DNA from: an uncultured Lacinutrix sp.
GTDB lineage: Bacteria > Bacteroidota > Bacteroidia > Flavobacteriales > Flavobacteriaceae
Assembly: GCF_947500325.1 (NCBI RefSeq)
Contig: NZ_CANMRQ010000017.1
Location: 1-64,000, forward strand
Direction of reading: 5' to 3'
Length of the DNA: 64,000 bases
This document shows, piece by piece, positions 15,256-24,539 of the stretch (positions are counted from its first letter, which is position 1; each line of letters begins with the position of its first letter). Under the pieces are notes generated by a model. It was given only the letters and a program-made list of their open reading frames with translations, made no database searches and had not been told where the DNA came from. Both the position numbers and the translations under genes were made by a program.

Positions 15256-16056
15256 TTATTGAAAATTACGTTGGCGTTTAGCTTCAAAAATTAAAATACC
15301 CGCAGCTACAGAAACATTCATAGAATCTATTGCGCCTTGCATAGGAATTTTAATATTTTGTTTAGCAGCTTCACGCCATTCGTTGCTTAACCCAGTTGCT
15401 TCTGTACCTACTATAATAGCAGTGGCTTTAGTGTAATCCTGTTCATGATAGGCCTTAGATTCCTGCAAAATAGCGCTATATATGTTAATGCTTTTTTGTT
15501 TTAAAAAAGTAATGATCTCTTCAGTTTTTCCTATTGCTATTTGATTTGTAAAGACACAACCAACACTAGATCGTATAATGTTAGGATTGTATAAATCGGT
15601 TTTTGGGTTTGCAATAATAACAGCATCAATATTGGCAGCATCAGCAGTACGTAATATAGCACCTATATTACCTGGTTTTTCTGGGGCTTCTGCAATTAAG
15701 ATTAAAGGCGTTTCAGTTTTAAAGCTTAATGAGTTAATTGTATTCTCTTTAGTTTTAGTAATGGCAATTATACCTTCAGTTGTTTCTCGATATGCAATTT
15801 TAGTATAAACATCTTTAGTTATTTCTATAATTTCAGTATCGTTATTTATTAAATTATTTAAGCGTTCAAAAGAAAATAGTTCAGGAAAATATAAAAGTGT
15901 TTTTATTTTATAACTCCCTTTTATGGCTAATAAAATTTCGCGTTCACCTTCTATAATAAATTGACCATTTTTTTTACGTTCACGAGATTTTTCTTTTAAC
16001 AAAATAATCTCTTTTATTAAAGTGTTTTTGGTACTAGTTATCTTTTTAATAGACAT
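15256..16056 (-). CDS. TrmH/SpoU family RNA 2'-O-methyltransferase
   Basis: A 266-residue two-domain SPOUT enzyme. The N-terminal ~95 residues are the SpoU substrate-binding domain (NGQFIIEGEREILLA). The C-terminal catalytic domain shows motif 1 (NIGAILRTADA, residues 130-140), motif 2 (VGTEATGLS, 216-224) and motif 3 (IPMQGAIDSMNVSVA, 237-251), which form the trefoil knot that binds S-adenosylmethionine. The substrate is probably rRNA (RlmB/mitochondrial MRM3-like) or tRNA; it cannot be decided here. A minus-strand TAAATTTG box lies 35 bases before the start. The M48 protease gene follows after 30 bases. Confidence 0.9.
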   Translation of the reverse strand: MSIKKITSTKNTLIKEIILLKEKSRERKKNGQFIIEGEREILLAIKGSYKIKTLLYFPELFSFERLNNLINNDTEIIEITKDVYTKIAYRETTEGIIAITKTKENTINSLSFKTETPLILIAEAPEKPGNIGAILRTADAANIDAVIIANPKTDLYNPNIIRSSVGCVFTNQIAIGKTEEIITFLKQKSINIYSAILQESKAYHEQDYTKATAIIVGTEATGLSNEWREAAKQNIKIPMQGAIDSMNVSVAAGILIFEAKRQRNFQ

Positions 16057-16091
16057 TACTGCAGGATAAAATTCTTATATTTATAGATAAG

Positions 16092-16099
16092 CAAATTTA
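16092..16099 (-). promoter_or_regulatory. Bacteroidota -7 box of the TrmH-family gene
   Basis: Minus-strand TAAATTTG matches TAnnTTTG upstream of the start at 16056. No clear TTTG at the -33 position. Confidence 0.45.
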
Positions 16100-16226
16100 C
16101 GCTAATTCAATTATTACCATATCAATAAATAATGATTTTTATTTATATGAAAGTAGGAGAAATTTGTTTTTGGTTGTTATAATCATAACTATTATAATCA
16201 TCTTCAATCATAAAAACTAAACTATT

Positions 16227-19200
16227 ATGAAAAAACAATTACTTATTATTTTCTTTTTTATTGTTTCACTTTTTATACAAGCTCAAGGTCCACCAGCTCC
16301 ATGTGGTTTAAGCACAATTACAGAATGTGAATTCAATTCTGACGGTATAGCTACTTTTGATTTAACAGTATGGAGTACATTTTGTAATGTAGATCCAAAT
16401 GATGTTGGACCAATAAATTATTATTTAACAGAAGCAGACGCTGTAGCACAAACTAATGCTATTCCTAATCCTAATGCATATACCAATACAACCAATCCAC
16501 AGTTAATATATTATAGCGCTAATTTAATTTCTAATGGGAATTTAGTTTTTGCAGAAGATAGTGTAGAAGTAATAAATACTCCAGTAGCTAATACACCTAC
16601 AGATTTGGTTGTTTGCCAAGATGACTTAGGTGGTATTGCTAATTTTACTCTAGATGTTAACACACAACAAATTCTTGGAGGATTAGATCCAGTTAGTTAT
16701 GCGGTGACGTATCACATATCTCAATTTGATGCTGAGTCACAAGTCAACCCATTGGCAGATCCTTACACTAATATATCTAATCCCCAAACTATATATGCTG
16801 TAATAGAATCAAATACTGGAAATTGTATTTCTAATATGGTATCATTTCAATTAATAGTAAATACAATAGATATTGTGCCTACAGTAAATGCTCTTGAGAT
16901 TTGTGGTGATGGACAAGGTTTTGGTGTATTTGATTTAACTCAAAATGAAGATATAATTACTAGCGGTAATACTAATTTATCAATTACATATTATGAAACA
17001 CAAGTAGATGCATATAATGGGACTAATGCTATACCTAATACTCAAGCATATAACAATACTATTCCATTTAATCAGACTATTTATTACGCAGTAGAAGATT
17101 TAACAACAGGTTGTCGTTATGTAGATACAAATACTGTATTACATTTAATAGTACATGATATTATATTAGAGGTTGATAGTTCTAATGTAATAAATGATTG
17201 TGCTGCAAATGGTTCGGGTTCGGTTACTTTAAATGCTTTTGGAAATGGCGGACCTTATCAATACAATATAAATGGAGGTGTTTTTCAAAGCTCAAATACA
17301 TTTAGTGATTTATCTGCTGGGACTTATACATTTACAGCAATAGATGGTTCTAGTTGTGTGCCTGCAAGTATTACTGTTACTATAGACGGTGCTTCAGAGG
17401 CTTTAACACTATATGCAGATCCTATAATAGATGATTGTTACGGTCTAAGTGAAGGTGAAGTTACTCTAATTGTTAATGGAGGTGTTGCCCCATATACATT
17501 TAGTGCAGATGGAGGCCTTACCTACCAAGCTTCTAATGTATTTACTTCATTAACAGCAGGAACATATGTTTTCGCTGTTATGGATGCTATTAATTGTGTT
17601 GAAATAATTGATGTGTTTATTGAGCAAAGTGCACCTGTTATTCAACCAACTCCTCTATATGAACAAGATCTAGATGGTGATGGTATTGCAGCATTTAATT
17701 TAGATTCTAAAGTAGACGAGATAACAGCTGGGAATTCAAGTCTTATTGTTTCATTCCACGAGACTCTAACAGATGCGGAAAATGCATTAAACCCTTTAGT
17801 GTCTCCATACAATAATATTGTAGCATATTCTCAAACTGTTTATGTAAGAGTAGATAATTTATTACCAAATTGCACATCTTTTACTGAATTAGAGTTAATT
17901 ACAGAGTACATCCCTTTTGTTGTAAATGAAGCAATATTAAATGCATGTCAAACAGACCCGAATTTTGTAGAAACTTTTGATTTAACAAGTGCAGAGACCG
18001 ATATTTTAAATGGATTAAACCCAACAGAATATACCTTTACTTATTATGAAACAAGCAATCAAGTAAATGCAATTGTAGATCCCACAATGTATAATAATAC
18101 ATCTCAACAGCAAATACTTTATGTGTTAGTTACTGAAACTGCTACAGGAGAAAATGTAACGACGTATTTATCACTGGTCGTTAATGAATTACCCATAGTA
18201 GACTTTGATGGCGGTTTATTAATTTGTGATGGGGAAACTATAGAATTAAATCCAAATACAGGAAATGGTAATTACACTTATCAATGGAATACAGGAGAAG
18301 ATACATCAACAATATTAGTAAATATTGGCGGTACTTATTCAGTTACCGTAATAAATAATAATACAGGTTGTATGAATGATGGGACTGTATTTATAGACGA
18401 AGGTGTTGCGCCTATAGCATCTAACCCTTCAGATTTAACCAGTTGTAATGGAAACACTGTTTTTGATTTAACGACTACTATTCCAGAAATTACAACAAAC
18501 CTTAATGTAACTATTACATTTTATGAATCTGAAATTAGTGCGTTAACAAATCAAAATCCGATAATAAATACAACAAGTTATACATCTATAGTTGGTTTAC
18601 AAACAATATACGCTACAGTATATGATACAGCAAATTCACCATGTTTTGCTATTGTAAGTTTCAATCTAATAACAGAAAATTGTCCAGTAATTGTAGACTG
18701 TTCTGCAAATCAACCTTTAAATACATCATTTTGTTATACCAATAACAATACACAACAATATAATTTTACGAGTAATGACGGTTCACCTTTATATATCGTT
18801 TTTAATTCTGGAATGACAGAAAATAATTTTGATGAACTTATTGTTTTAGATAGTGATGGAGTAACAAATTTAAATGCAGACAATCCATATGGTAATGCTG
18901 GCGATCTATCTGGTTTAACATTTTCTACTACAGGAGATTCAGTAACAATCTATATTCAGTCTGATGGTTCTGTTATAAGCTGTACAAATGATCCTATAGA
19001 TTTTGATGTATTCTGCGGCAGTAATTTTGGTTTTATAGAAGTTAATGCTTTTTTAGATGAAAATAACGATGGTGTTTTTAATGGAAATGATTCTGCATTT
19101 ACTAATGGTTTTTTTACTTACGAAATTAATAATGATGGAAACATTAATACTGTAAATTCTAATACAGGAAGTTTTGTTATAACCAATCAAGATGAAACTA

Positions 19201-20414
19201 ATAGCTATGATATAACATTTGCTACAAATGATGGTTACGAAAACTGTTTTACTATTCCAACCGCATTATTTGAAAATGTAATGGTGACAACAGGAAATAC
19301 AATTACTATAGATTTCCCTATAATTGAAGCAATGCCTTGTGAAGATTTAGCGGTTTATTTAATTCCTTTTAGTTCTCCTAGACCAGGTTTTAATTACTGG
19401 AATGATTTAGTTATAGAAAATCTTGGAGCTACAACAATAACATCTGGTACGGTTGCTTTTATTCATGATCCATTAGTGAATTATGTAGATGCTACTCCAA
19501 TAGACTCAGGTTTAACAATAACACCTACGGCTACTGGAGCAAATGTGGATTTTACAAATTTATTACCAGGAGAAACAAGAACAGTGTGGTTTCGTCTTTA
19601 TACGCCACCTTCTGTAAACTTAGGTGAATTTGTTACAAGTTCTGTAGCATATACAACAACAAGTAATGATATTGTTAGTGATAATAATGTATCGGTAATT
19701 ACGCAAGAAGTTATTGGTTCTTATGATCCTAATGATATTACAGAATCTCATGGAAGAGATATTATATATGATGATTTTATAACAACAGACGAGTATTTAT
19801 ATTACACAATAAGATTTCAAAATGTAGGTACAGCTGAGGCTATAAATGTTCGCATAGAAAATACAGTTAGTTCTCTATTAGACTTAAGTACTTTAGAATT
19901 TATTAGAGCAACGCATGATGTAGTTATGACTCAAAATAACAACCAATTAACATGGACCTTCGATAATATTAATTTACCAGCTCAATCTCAAGATGACTTT
20001 GGTAGTAATGGTTATGTGCATTTTAAAATAAAACCTACAGCAGGTTATGCTATTGGTACTATGATACCGAATACAGCAGAAATTTATTTCGATTTTAATG
20101 CACCAGTGATTACTAATACATTCGTCACTAATTTTATTGAAAATAACCTATCTATTTCAGATTTTGATATCAATTCATTTTCACTGTACCCTAATCCAGC
20201 AAAAGATATAGTAACTATTAAATTGAACTCTATTGTAAATGGAGAAACTTCAATAGATGTCATAGATATTCAAGGTAAGAGAATCATTAATAAAGTATTA
20301 TCTAATCAAACTCAAGAGTTGCAATTAAACGTTTCTAATTTAGAGGCAGGAGTTTATTTTGTAAAGCTGAAAAACAATGATAATGAAACAATTAAAAAGT
20401 TAGTAGTCGAATAA
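16227..20414 (+). CDS. Giant T9SS type A secreted repeat protein with SprB repeats and DUF7619-like region
   Basis: A 1395-residue protein with a signal peptide (MKKQLLIIFFFIVSLFIQAQ). Five to six ~85-residue modules carry the pattern DLxxCxDxxGxxxFDLT, ILxGLxPxxYxxTYYET, DAxxxxNxI and NPQTIYxxVE. Two SprB-type repeats interrupt them at about residues 324-464 (PYQYNINGGVF, LSAGTYTFTA, then PYTFSADGG and LTAGTYVFAV). About residues 1160-1310 match the DUF7619-type region (SYDPNDITESHGRDI to PNTAEIYFDFNAPVITNT). The last ~78 residues are a type A T9SS sorting domain (FSLYPNPAKD, LEAGVYFVKL). It should be exported and anchored on or released from the cell surface. The ligand is unknown; related modules are found in the next gene. 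Confidence 0.88.
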   Translation: MKKQLLIIFFFIVSLFIQAQGPPAPCGLSTITECEFNSDGIATFDLTVWSTFCNVDPNDVGPINYYLTEADAVAQTNAIPNPNAYTNTTNPQLIYYSANLISNGNLVFAEDSVEVINTPVANTPTDLVVCQDDLGGIANFTLDVNTQQILGGLDPVSYAVTYHISQFDAESQVNPLADPYTNISNPQTIYAVIESNTGNCISNMVSFQLIVNTIDIVPTVNALEICGDGQGFGVFDLTQNEDIITSGNTNLSITYYETQVDAYNGTNAIPNTQAYNNTIPFNQTIYYAVEDLTTGCRYVDTNTVLHLIVHDIILEVDSSNVINDCAANGSGSVTLNAFGNGGPYQYNINGGVFQSSNTFSDLSAGTYTFTAIDGSSCVPASITVTIDGASEALTLYADPIIDDCYGLSEGEVTLIVNGGVAPYTFSADGGLTYQASNVFTSLTAGTYVFAVMDAINCVEIIDVFIEQSAPVIQPTPLYEQDLDGDGIAAFNLDSKVDEITAGNSSLIVSFHETLTDAENALNPLVSPYNNIVAYSQTVYVRVDNLLPNCTSFTELELITEYIPFVVNEAILNACQTDPNFVETFDLTSAETDILNGLNPTEYTFTYYETSNQVNAIVDPTMYNNTSQQQILYVLVTETATGENVTTYLSLVVNELPIVDFDGGLLICDGETIELNPNTGNGNYTYQWNTGEDTSTILVNIGGTYSVTVINNNTGCMNDGTVFIDEGVAPIASNPSDLTSCNGNTVFDLTTTIPEITTNLNVTITFYESEISALTNQNPIINTTSYTSIVGLQTIYATVYDTANSPCFAIVSFNLITENCPVIVDCSANQPLNTSFCYTNNNTQQYNFTSNDGSPLYIVFNSGMTENNFDELIVLDSDGVTNLNADNPYGNAGDLSGLTFSTTGDSVTIYIQSDGSVISCTNDPIDFDVFCGSNFGFIEVNAFLDENNDGVFNGNDSAFTNGFFTYEINNDGNINTVNSNTGSFVITNQDETNSYDITFATNDGYENCFTIPTALFENVMVTTGNTITIDFPIIEAMPCEDLAVYLIPFSSPRPGFNYWNDLVIENLGATTITSGTVAFIHDPLVNYVDATPIDSGLTITPTATGANVDFTNLLPGETRTVWFRLYTPPSVNLGEFVTSSVAYTTTSNDIVSDNNVSVITQEVIGSYDPNDITESHGRDIIYDDFITTDEYLYYTIRFQNVGTAEAINVRIENTVSSLLDLSTLEFIRATHDVVMTQNNNQLTWTFDNINLPAQSQDDFGSNGYVHFKIKPTAGYAIGTMIPNTAEIYFDFNAPVITNTFVTNFIENNLSISDFDINSFSLYPNPAKDIVTIKLNSIVNGETSIDVIDIQGKRIINKVLSNQTQELQLNVSNLEAGVYFVKLKNNDNETIKKLVVE

Positions 20415-20442
20415 TTTTAATTATTCAGTTTTAAGTAGGAAA
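20391..20442 (+). repeat. Shared 3'-end block, copy A
   Basis: The last codons, stop codon and 3' flank of this gene match 23602-23653, the end of the next repeat-protein gene, at 48 of 52 positions, across the stop codon into non-coding DNA. A shorter part (20421-20451) recurs at 24438-24468 with one mismatch. Confidence 0.7.
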
Positions 20443-20467
20443 AGCTTCAGTTAATACTGAAGCTTTT
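20440..20467 (+). terminator. Terminator of the first repeat-protein gene
   Basis: AAAAGCTTCAG/CTGAAGCTTTT with a 6-nt loop and a T8 run. Together with its upstream flank it recurs nearly unchanged at 24438-24484. Confidence 0.9.
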
Positions 20468-20658
20468 TTTTATAATTAAGTTTGTACAAAAATGAAATGG
20501 TTGTTTGCGATTATGAATTGGTTCTAGTATGATTTGTTTTTTTTTAAGAGTTTTATGAAAATAATACTGTTGAGTTTTTAAAATACTTTATGCTATATGG
20601 TAACATAATTAGTAAAAAGAACACATACTATTGTAAATATTAATCAAAATTAAATTTC

Positions 20659-23625
20659 ATGAAACAAAAATTACCTTTTTTACTTTTCGGTTTGCTAATG
20701 TCAATGCTTAGTTATTCTCAGGTTGCCAATCAACCATCAGACTTAATAATTTGTGATGACGATGATGATGGTTTTGCTCAATTTAATTTAACATTTGTAG
20801 ATGCAGAAGTTTTAGGTTCGCAAAACCCTAGTGATTATAGTATTAGTTATCATGTAAGCCAAAATAATGCGGATACAAATAATAACCCTATAGTTAATTT
20901 AAATAATTATACTAATATTACTAATCCACAAGTAATTTATGTTAGATTAGAGGATAATGTTACCGGAAGTTTTGATACCACTAGTTTAAATTTAGAAGTG
21001 CAGATTGCTCCAACTATTTTTACGCCAACAGCATTAGAAAACTGTGATCCAGATGGTGATGGCTTTGGAGTTTTTACATTAACAGATGCAGATGCCGAAA
21101 TTACTGGAGGAGCTTCAGGTTTAACAGTAACTTATCACGAAACAATGGCAGATGCAGAAAATAATACAAATAGTTTACCTACTGTATTTAATAATTTTGT
21201 TACAGGTACTCAAACTATATATGTTAGAGTAGAAGATGCAACTTTAACTGTTGATTGCGCTAGTTTTGTAGAATTGCAATTAATCGTATATCCATCACCA
21301 GTAATAAATCTAGCTTATGATAACGAACTTAATCAATGTGATGACTTGGATGTTAATTATAATGAAAACAATGATGGTTTTTCTGTTTTCGATCTTACAC
21401 TAGAAATACCTGAAATAACAAATGGAAATACAAATTATAGTGTGACTTTTTTTGAAACGAATGCAGATGCACAAGCAAATGTTAATGTTATAGCCAATCC
21501 AACAGCATATACTAATATTGTAGTTGGAAATCAAACACTATATGTTAGAGTAACAGATAATAATTCAGGCTGTTCATCATTCACAACAACAACAATAAGA
21601 GTTTTGCCTAATCCGTCACCAGGTAATCCAGACGATTTAATAGTTTGTTCAAACTCAAATAACGAGATATTCGATTTAACTCAAAACGAACTTATTATTT
21701 TTAATGGAGAAGTAGGTAATACTATTAGTTATTATACCTCACAAGCAGATGCAATTACTGCAACTAATGCAATAGTAAATCCAACATTTTATAATAATAC
21801 TAGTTCTCCAGAAACTATTTATGTTAGACTAGAAAATAACATGAGTGGTTGTTTTTCGTTAGTGAATTTTGATATCGTCGTAAATTTATCGCCAGAAGTG
21901 GTACCAGTAGATGATTATATTATTTGTGAATTATTTGCAGATGGTGTAGCTGTTTTTGATTTAGAGTCGAAAACACCAGAAATTCTTAGCCTAGTAGATC
22001 CTTTTAATACAGGTGATTTTTCTGTAACTTATTATGAAACACAAGTAGATGCAGATAATGCAATTAATGCTATTTTTGGACCATATACTAATGTTAGTAA
22101 TCCACAAACAATATATGTAAACGTTACTACTACTGCAGGCTGTGATACATCTGCTATGAATTTTAATATAGAAGTACAAGAAGCAGCACAAGCAAATAGT
22201 GATGGTGTACCAATAGTTTATGAACTTTGCGATGATAATATAGAGTTCGATGCAGATATAACAAATGATAGTGCTCAATTTGATTTATCAATCCAACATC
22301 AATTAATATTAGATGGTCAAAATCCTGCCAATTATTCAGTAAGTTATTACAATAGTCAAAATGATGCTGATACAGGTGTTAATTCATTACCTCTTTTATT
22401 TAATAATACTATTAATCCACAAACGATTTATGCTCGTGTAGATAATAACAACTCAAGCTGCTATGATACTAGTATCTTGACTCTACAAGTAAAAGAGTTG
22501 CCTAGTTTTAATTTAGATAATACCTATTTGCTATGTGTTAATACCAATGGAACGCAAACAGTAAGCACACCAATAATAGACACAGGATTAAATACTACTC
22601 AGTATACTTTTGAGTGGAGTTATGAAGGAACTGTATTGCCATCGGAATCAGGTGCATCAATACAGCCAATACAAGGCGGTAATTACTCTGTAATAGTTAC
22701 AAATATTAATACATCATGTTGGAGTAATGATACAACTTTAGTAGAGGTTAGCGAACCTCCAGTATTTACTGCAGAGGTTACATCGATTCCTTGTAGTAGT
22801 AATAATGTTATAAATGTAACGGCAAATACTACTATGCAAAATTCCATTGGTTTATATGAATTTAAATTAGATAGTGGAGTCTGGCAGACTAATAGTCCTA
22901 ATGATGGAGTGTTTACATTCGAAAATGTATCTGAAGGGAATCACATAATAACTGTAAGAGATCTAAACGGATGTGGAGAAACATTTGTTAATATTACAGT
23001 TTTAGCTTGTGTAGATTCAGATTCAGATGGTGTTCAAGATAGTGATGAAGATATAAATGGTAACGGGAATTTAGATGATGATGATACAGATATGGATATG
23101 ATCCCTAATTATTTAGATGATGATGATGATGGAGACAATGTACCAACTAATGTTGAGATTAATATTCCAACAACTAGAATGGCACAACATCCTTTTGTTG
23201 ATACAGATTTAGATACTATAGAAAATTATTTAGATGATGATGATGATGGGGATTTAATACTTACAATTAATGAAGATTATAATAATAATGGAGATCCAAC
23301 AGATGATGATACAGATATGAGTGGAACACCAGATTATTTAGAAGCTAATGTGGCTTTAAGTGTTGAAGATTTTAATTTAAATAATTCATTCTCTCTTTAT
23401 CCAAATCCTGTAAAAGAGAATGTCATTATTAAATTAAATACTATTATAGATAAAGAGGTTTCAATTGAGTTAATAGATGTTCAAGGAAAAATAATTATTA
23501 GTAAAACACTACCTGATGAAGTTCGAGAGATGCAATTAAATGTTTCTAGCCTTTCATCTGGGGTCTATTTTGTGAAAATAGAAAATAGTAATAATGCGAT
23601 TATTAAAAAGTTAGTAGTAGAATAA
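20659..23625 (+). CDS. Giant T9SS type A secreted repeat protein with calcium-binding TSP3-like segment
   Basis: A 988-residue protein with a signal peptide (MKQKLPFLLFGLLMSMLSYSQ). Six ~85-110-residue modules of the same type as in the preceding protein are visible (for example DLIICDDDDDGFAQFNLTF, ALENCDPDGDGFGVFTLTD, DYIICELFADGVAVFDLES), each ending in a QTIYVRVEDN-like strand and a Cys-containing turn. An Ig/PKD-like segment follows, then an Asp-rich thrombospondin type 3-like block (about residues 785-900, DSDSDGVQDSDEDINGNGN, YLDDDDDGD) likely to bind calcium. The end is a type A T9SS sorting domain (FSLYPNPVKE, LSSGVYFVKI). I infer a surface or secreted adhesin. It is a partial paralogue of the gene before it. 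Confidence 0.87.
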   Translation: MKQKLPFLLFGLLMSMLSYSQVANQPSDLIICDDDDDGFAQFNLTFVDAEVLGSQNPSDYSISYHVSQNNADTNNNPIVNLNNYTNITNPQVIYVRLEDNVTGSFDTTSLNLEVQIAPTIFTPTALENCDPDGDGFGVFTLTDADAEITGGASGLTVTYHETMADAENNTNSLPTVFNNFVTGTQTIYVRVEDATLTVDCASFVELQLIVYPSPVINLAYDNELNQCDDLDVNYNENNDGFSVFDLTLEIPEITNGNTNYSVTFFETNADAQANVNVIANPTAYTNIVVGNQTLYVRVTDNNSGCSSFTTTTIRVLPNPSPGNPDDLIVCSNSNNEIFDLTQNELIIFNGEVGNTISYYTSQADAITATNAIVNPTFYNNTSSPETIYVRLENNMSGCFSLVNFDIVVNLSPEVVPVDDYIICELFADGVAVFDLESKTPEILSLVDPFNTGDFSVTYYETQVDADNAINAIFGPYTNVSNPQTIYVNVTTTAGCDTSAMNFNIEVQEAAQANSDGVPIVYELCDDNIEFDADITNDSAQFDLSIQHQLILDGQNPANYSVSYYNSQNDADTGVNSLPLLFNNTINPQTIYARVDNNNSSCYDTSILTLQVKELPSFNLDNTYLLCVNTNGTQTVSTPIIDTGLNTTQYTFEWSYEGTVLPSESGASIQPIQGGNYSVIVTNINTSCWSNDTTLVEVSEPPVFTAEVTSIPCSSNNVINVTANTTMQNSIGLYEFKLDSGVWQTNSPNDGVFTFENVSEGNHIITVRDLNGCGETFVNITVLACVDSDSDGVQDSDEDINGNGNLDDDDTDMDMIPNYLDDDDDGDNVPTNVEINIPTTRMAQHPFVDTDLDTIENYLDDDDDGDLILTINEDYNNNGDPTDDDTDMSGTPDYLEANVALSVEDFNLNNSFSLYPNPVKENVIIKLNTIIDKEVSIELIDVQGKIIISKTLPDEVREMQLNVSSLSSGVYFVKIENSNNAIIKKLVVE

Positions 23626-23653
23626 TTGTAATTATCCAGTTTTAAGTTGGAAA
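23602..23653 (+). repeat. Shared 3'-end block, copy B
   Basis: Matches 20391-20442 at 48 of 52 positions. The similarity stops at the terminator stem, whose sequence differs. Confidence 0.7.
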
Positions 23654-23680
23654 GTCTCATAAAATAAATTATGAGACTTT
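23651..23680 (+). terminator. Terminator of the second repeat-protein gene
   Basis: AAAGTCTCATAA/TTATGAGACTTT, a perfect 12-bp stem with a 6-nt loop and a T-rich tail. Confidence 0.85.
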
Positions 23681-23771
23681 TTCTTTATGTGTTATTAAGT
23701 TTAAGTAAAAATGAAATATATAAGAATATAGCAAACAGGCAAGGAAGCGATATAGAGTAACCAAATAGTTG

Positions 23772-23806
23772 AAATAAAAATACGTAGTTCTACGTATTTT
23801 TTATTT
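23772..23806. terminator. Orphan A/T-flanked hairpin
   Basis: A 16-bp stem with one bulged T and a TT loop; the plus-strand side ends in TTTTTTATTT. No gene ends just before it on either strand. Confidence 0.45.
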
Positions 23807-23986
23807 GTAAGAATAAGTTCTTTATTTGCAATCTTAATTTAAATTATCGCATTCCCTAATTAAAACTATCTGTTTACTCAATAAAAAGAATAATTCCCTC
23901 GTTATATCTTTTGCAAAAAAAACATTAATATATCAAAGACCAGATAATATGGGTATGGCAAAACCAGCAACTTATTACAGGCAATA

Positions 23987-24382
23987 ATGGAAAAAATATT
24001 TATAATATTAGTACTAGTAATATCGTTTTCTAATTGTAAAACAATGCAAAACGATAAAGAGAAACTTCTTATTGGTAATTGGATAGAAGAACAGAGAAGT
24101 GACGATAAAAAAGAATGGAACTTTACAGAAAAAGGAACCGTGAATTTATATTTTAATAATAATATAAATGGCTCTTTCTACTATTCAGTATCAAATGAAT
24201 GTCCTAAAAAATGTGAAAAATATAAATCTAAATGGAAAATTGATAATTATTTATATTTAAAAAGTACTAAAGACACTTTAAATACTAAATGTTATGAAAT
24301 TATATTTGAAGAAAATAAAGATGTTTCTTTAAGATATTTGCCTCTTGAAAGAGATACTTTTGAAATATTAAAAAGAAAATAA
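23987..24382 (+). CDS. Small lipocalin-like lipoprotein
   Basis: A 131-residue predicted lipoprotein (MEKIFIILVLVISFSNCKT, lipobox Cys17). After it comes a beta-rich region with LLIGNWIEEQ near the start and KYKSKWKIDNYLYLKS in the middle, the usual layout of the lipocalin-like proteins common in Bacteroidota, in which a GxW follows the N-terminus. A CPKKCEK pair of cysteines may form a disulfide. No function is known. It stands alone between two terminators, and its 3' flank repeats the terminator of the giant repeat-protein gene. Confidence 0.7.
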   Translation: MEKIFIILVLVISFSNCKTMQNDKEKLLIGNWIEEQRSDDKKEWNFTEKGTVNLYFNNNINGSFYYSVSNECPKKCEKYKSKWKIDNYLYLKSTKDTLNTKCYEIIFEENKDVSLRYLPLERDTFEILKRK

Positions 24383-24437
24383 AATTAGGAAAACCCTCAT
24401 AATTATGAGAGTTTATTTTATATTAAGTAGCATTTCA

Positions 24438-24468
24438 TTATTCAGTTTTAAGTTGGAAAAGCTTCAGT
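24438..24468 (+). repeat. Shared 3'-end block, copy C (non-coding part only)
   Basis: Thirty of 31 bases match 20421-20451, the non-coding 3' flank and terminator arm of the first repeat-protein gene, although the upstream gene is unrelated. Confidence 0.65.
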
Positions 24469-24484
24469 ATAAACTGAAGCTTTT
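24457..24484 (+). terminator. Terminator of the small lipoprotein gene
   Basis: AAAAGCTTCAGT/ACTGAAGCTTTT with a 4-nt loop and T7. Confidence 0.88.
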
Positions 24485-24539
24485 TTTGTAATGATTATTT
24501 TAGTTGTACGACAAAAAGGCAAACCAATAAACTATAAAA

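Larger units (their letters stand above)
23626..23986. other. Gene-poor region with two hairpins and a possible gene remnant
   Basis: This 361-bp stretch holds the terminator at 23651-23680 and a second hairpin at 23772-23806 (AATACGTAG/CTACGTATT with A- and T-tract arms and one bulge) that does not follow a gene. The 36 bases just before the next start, in frame with it, would read YGYGKTSNLLQAI, but a stop codon lies directly upstream and there is no start. It may be the trace of a lost reading frame or chance. Confidence 0.4.

Noticed and set aside
16160-16185. TTTTTGGTTG before the first giant repeat-protein gene resembles the tail of the small RNAs.
   Set aside because: Only about ten bases match, without the core, the helix, the TGGCA promoter or a terminator.
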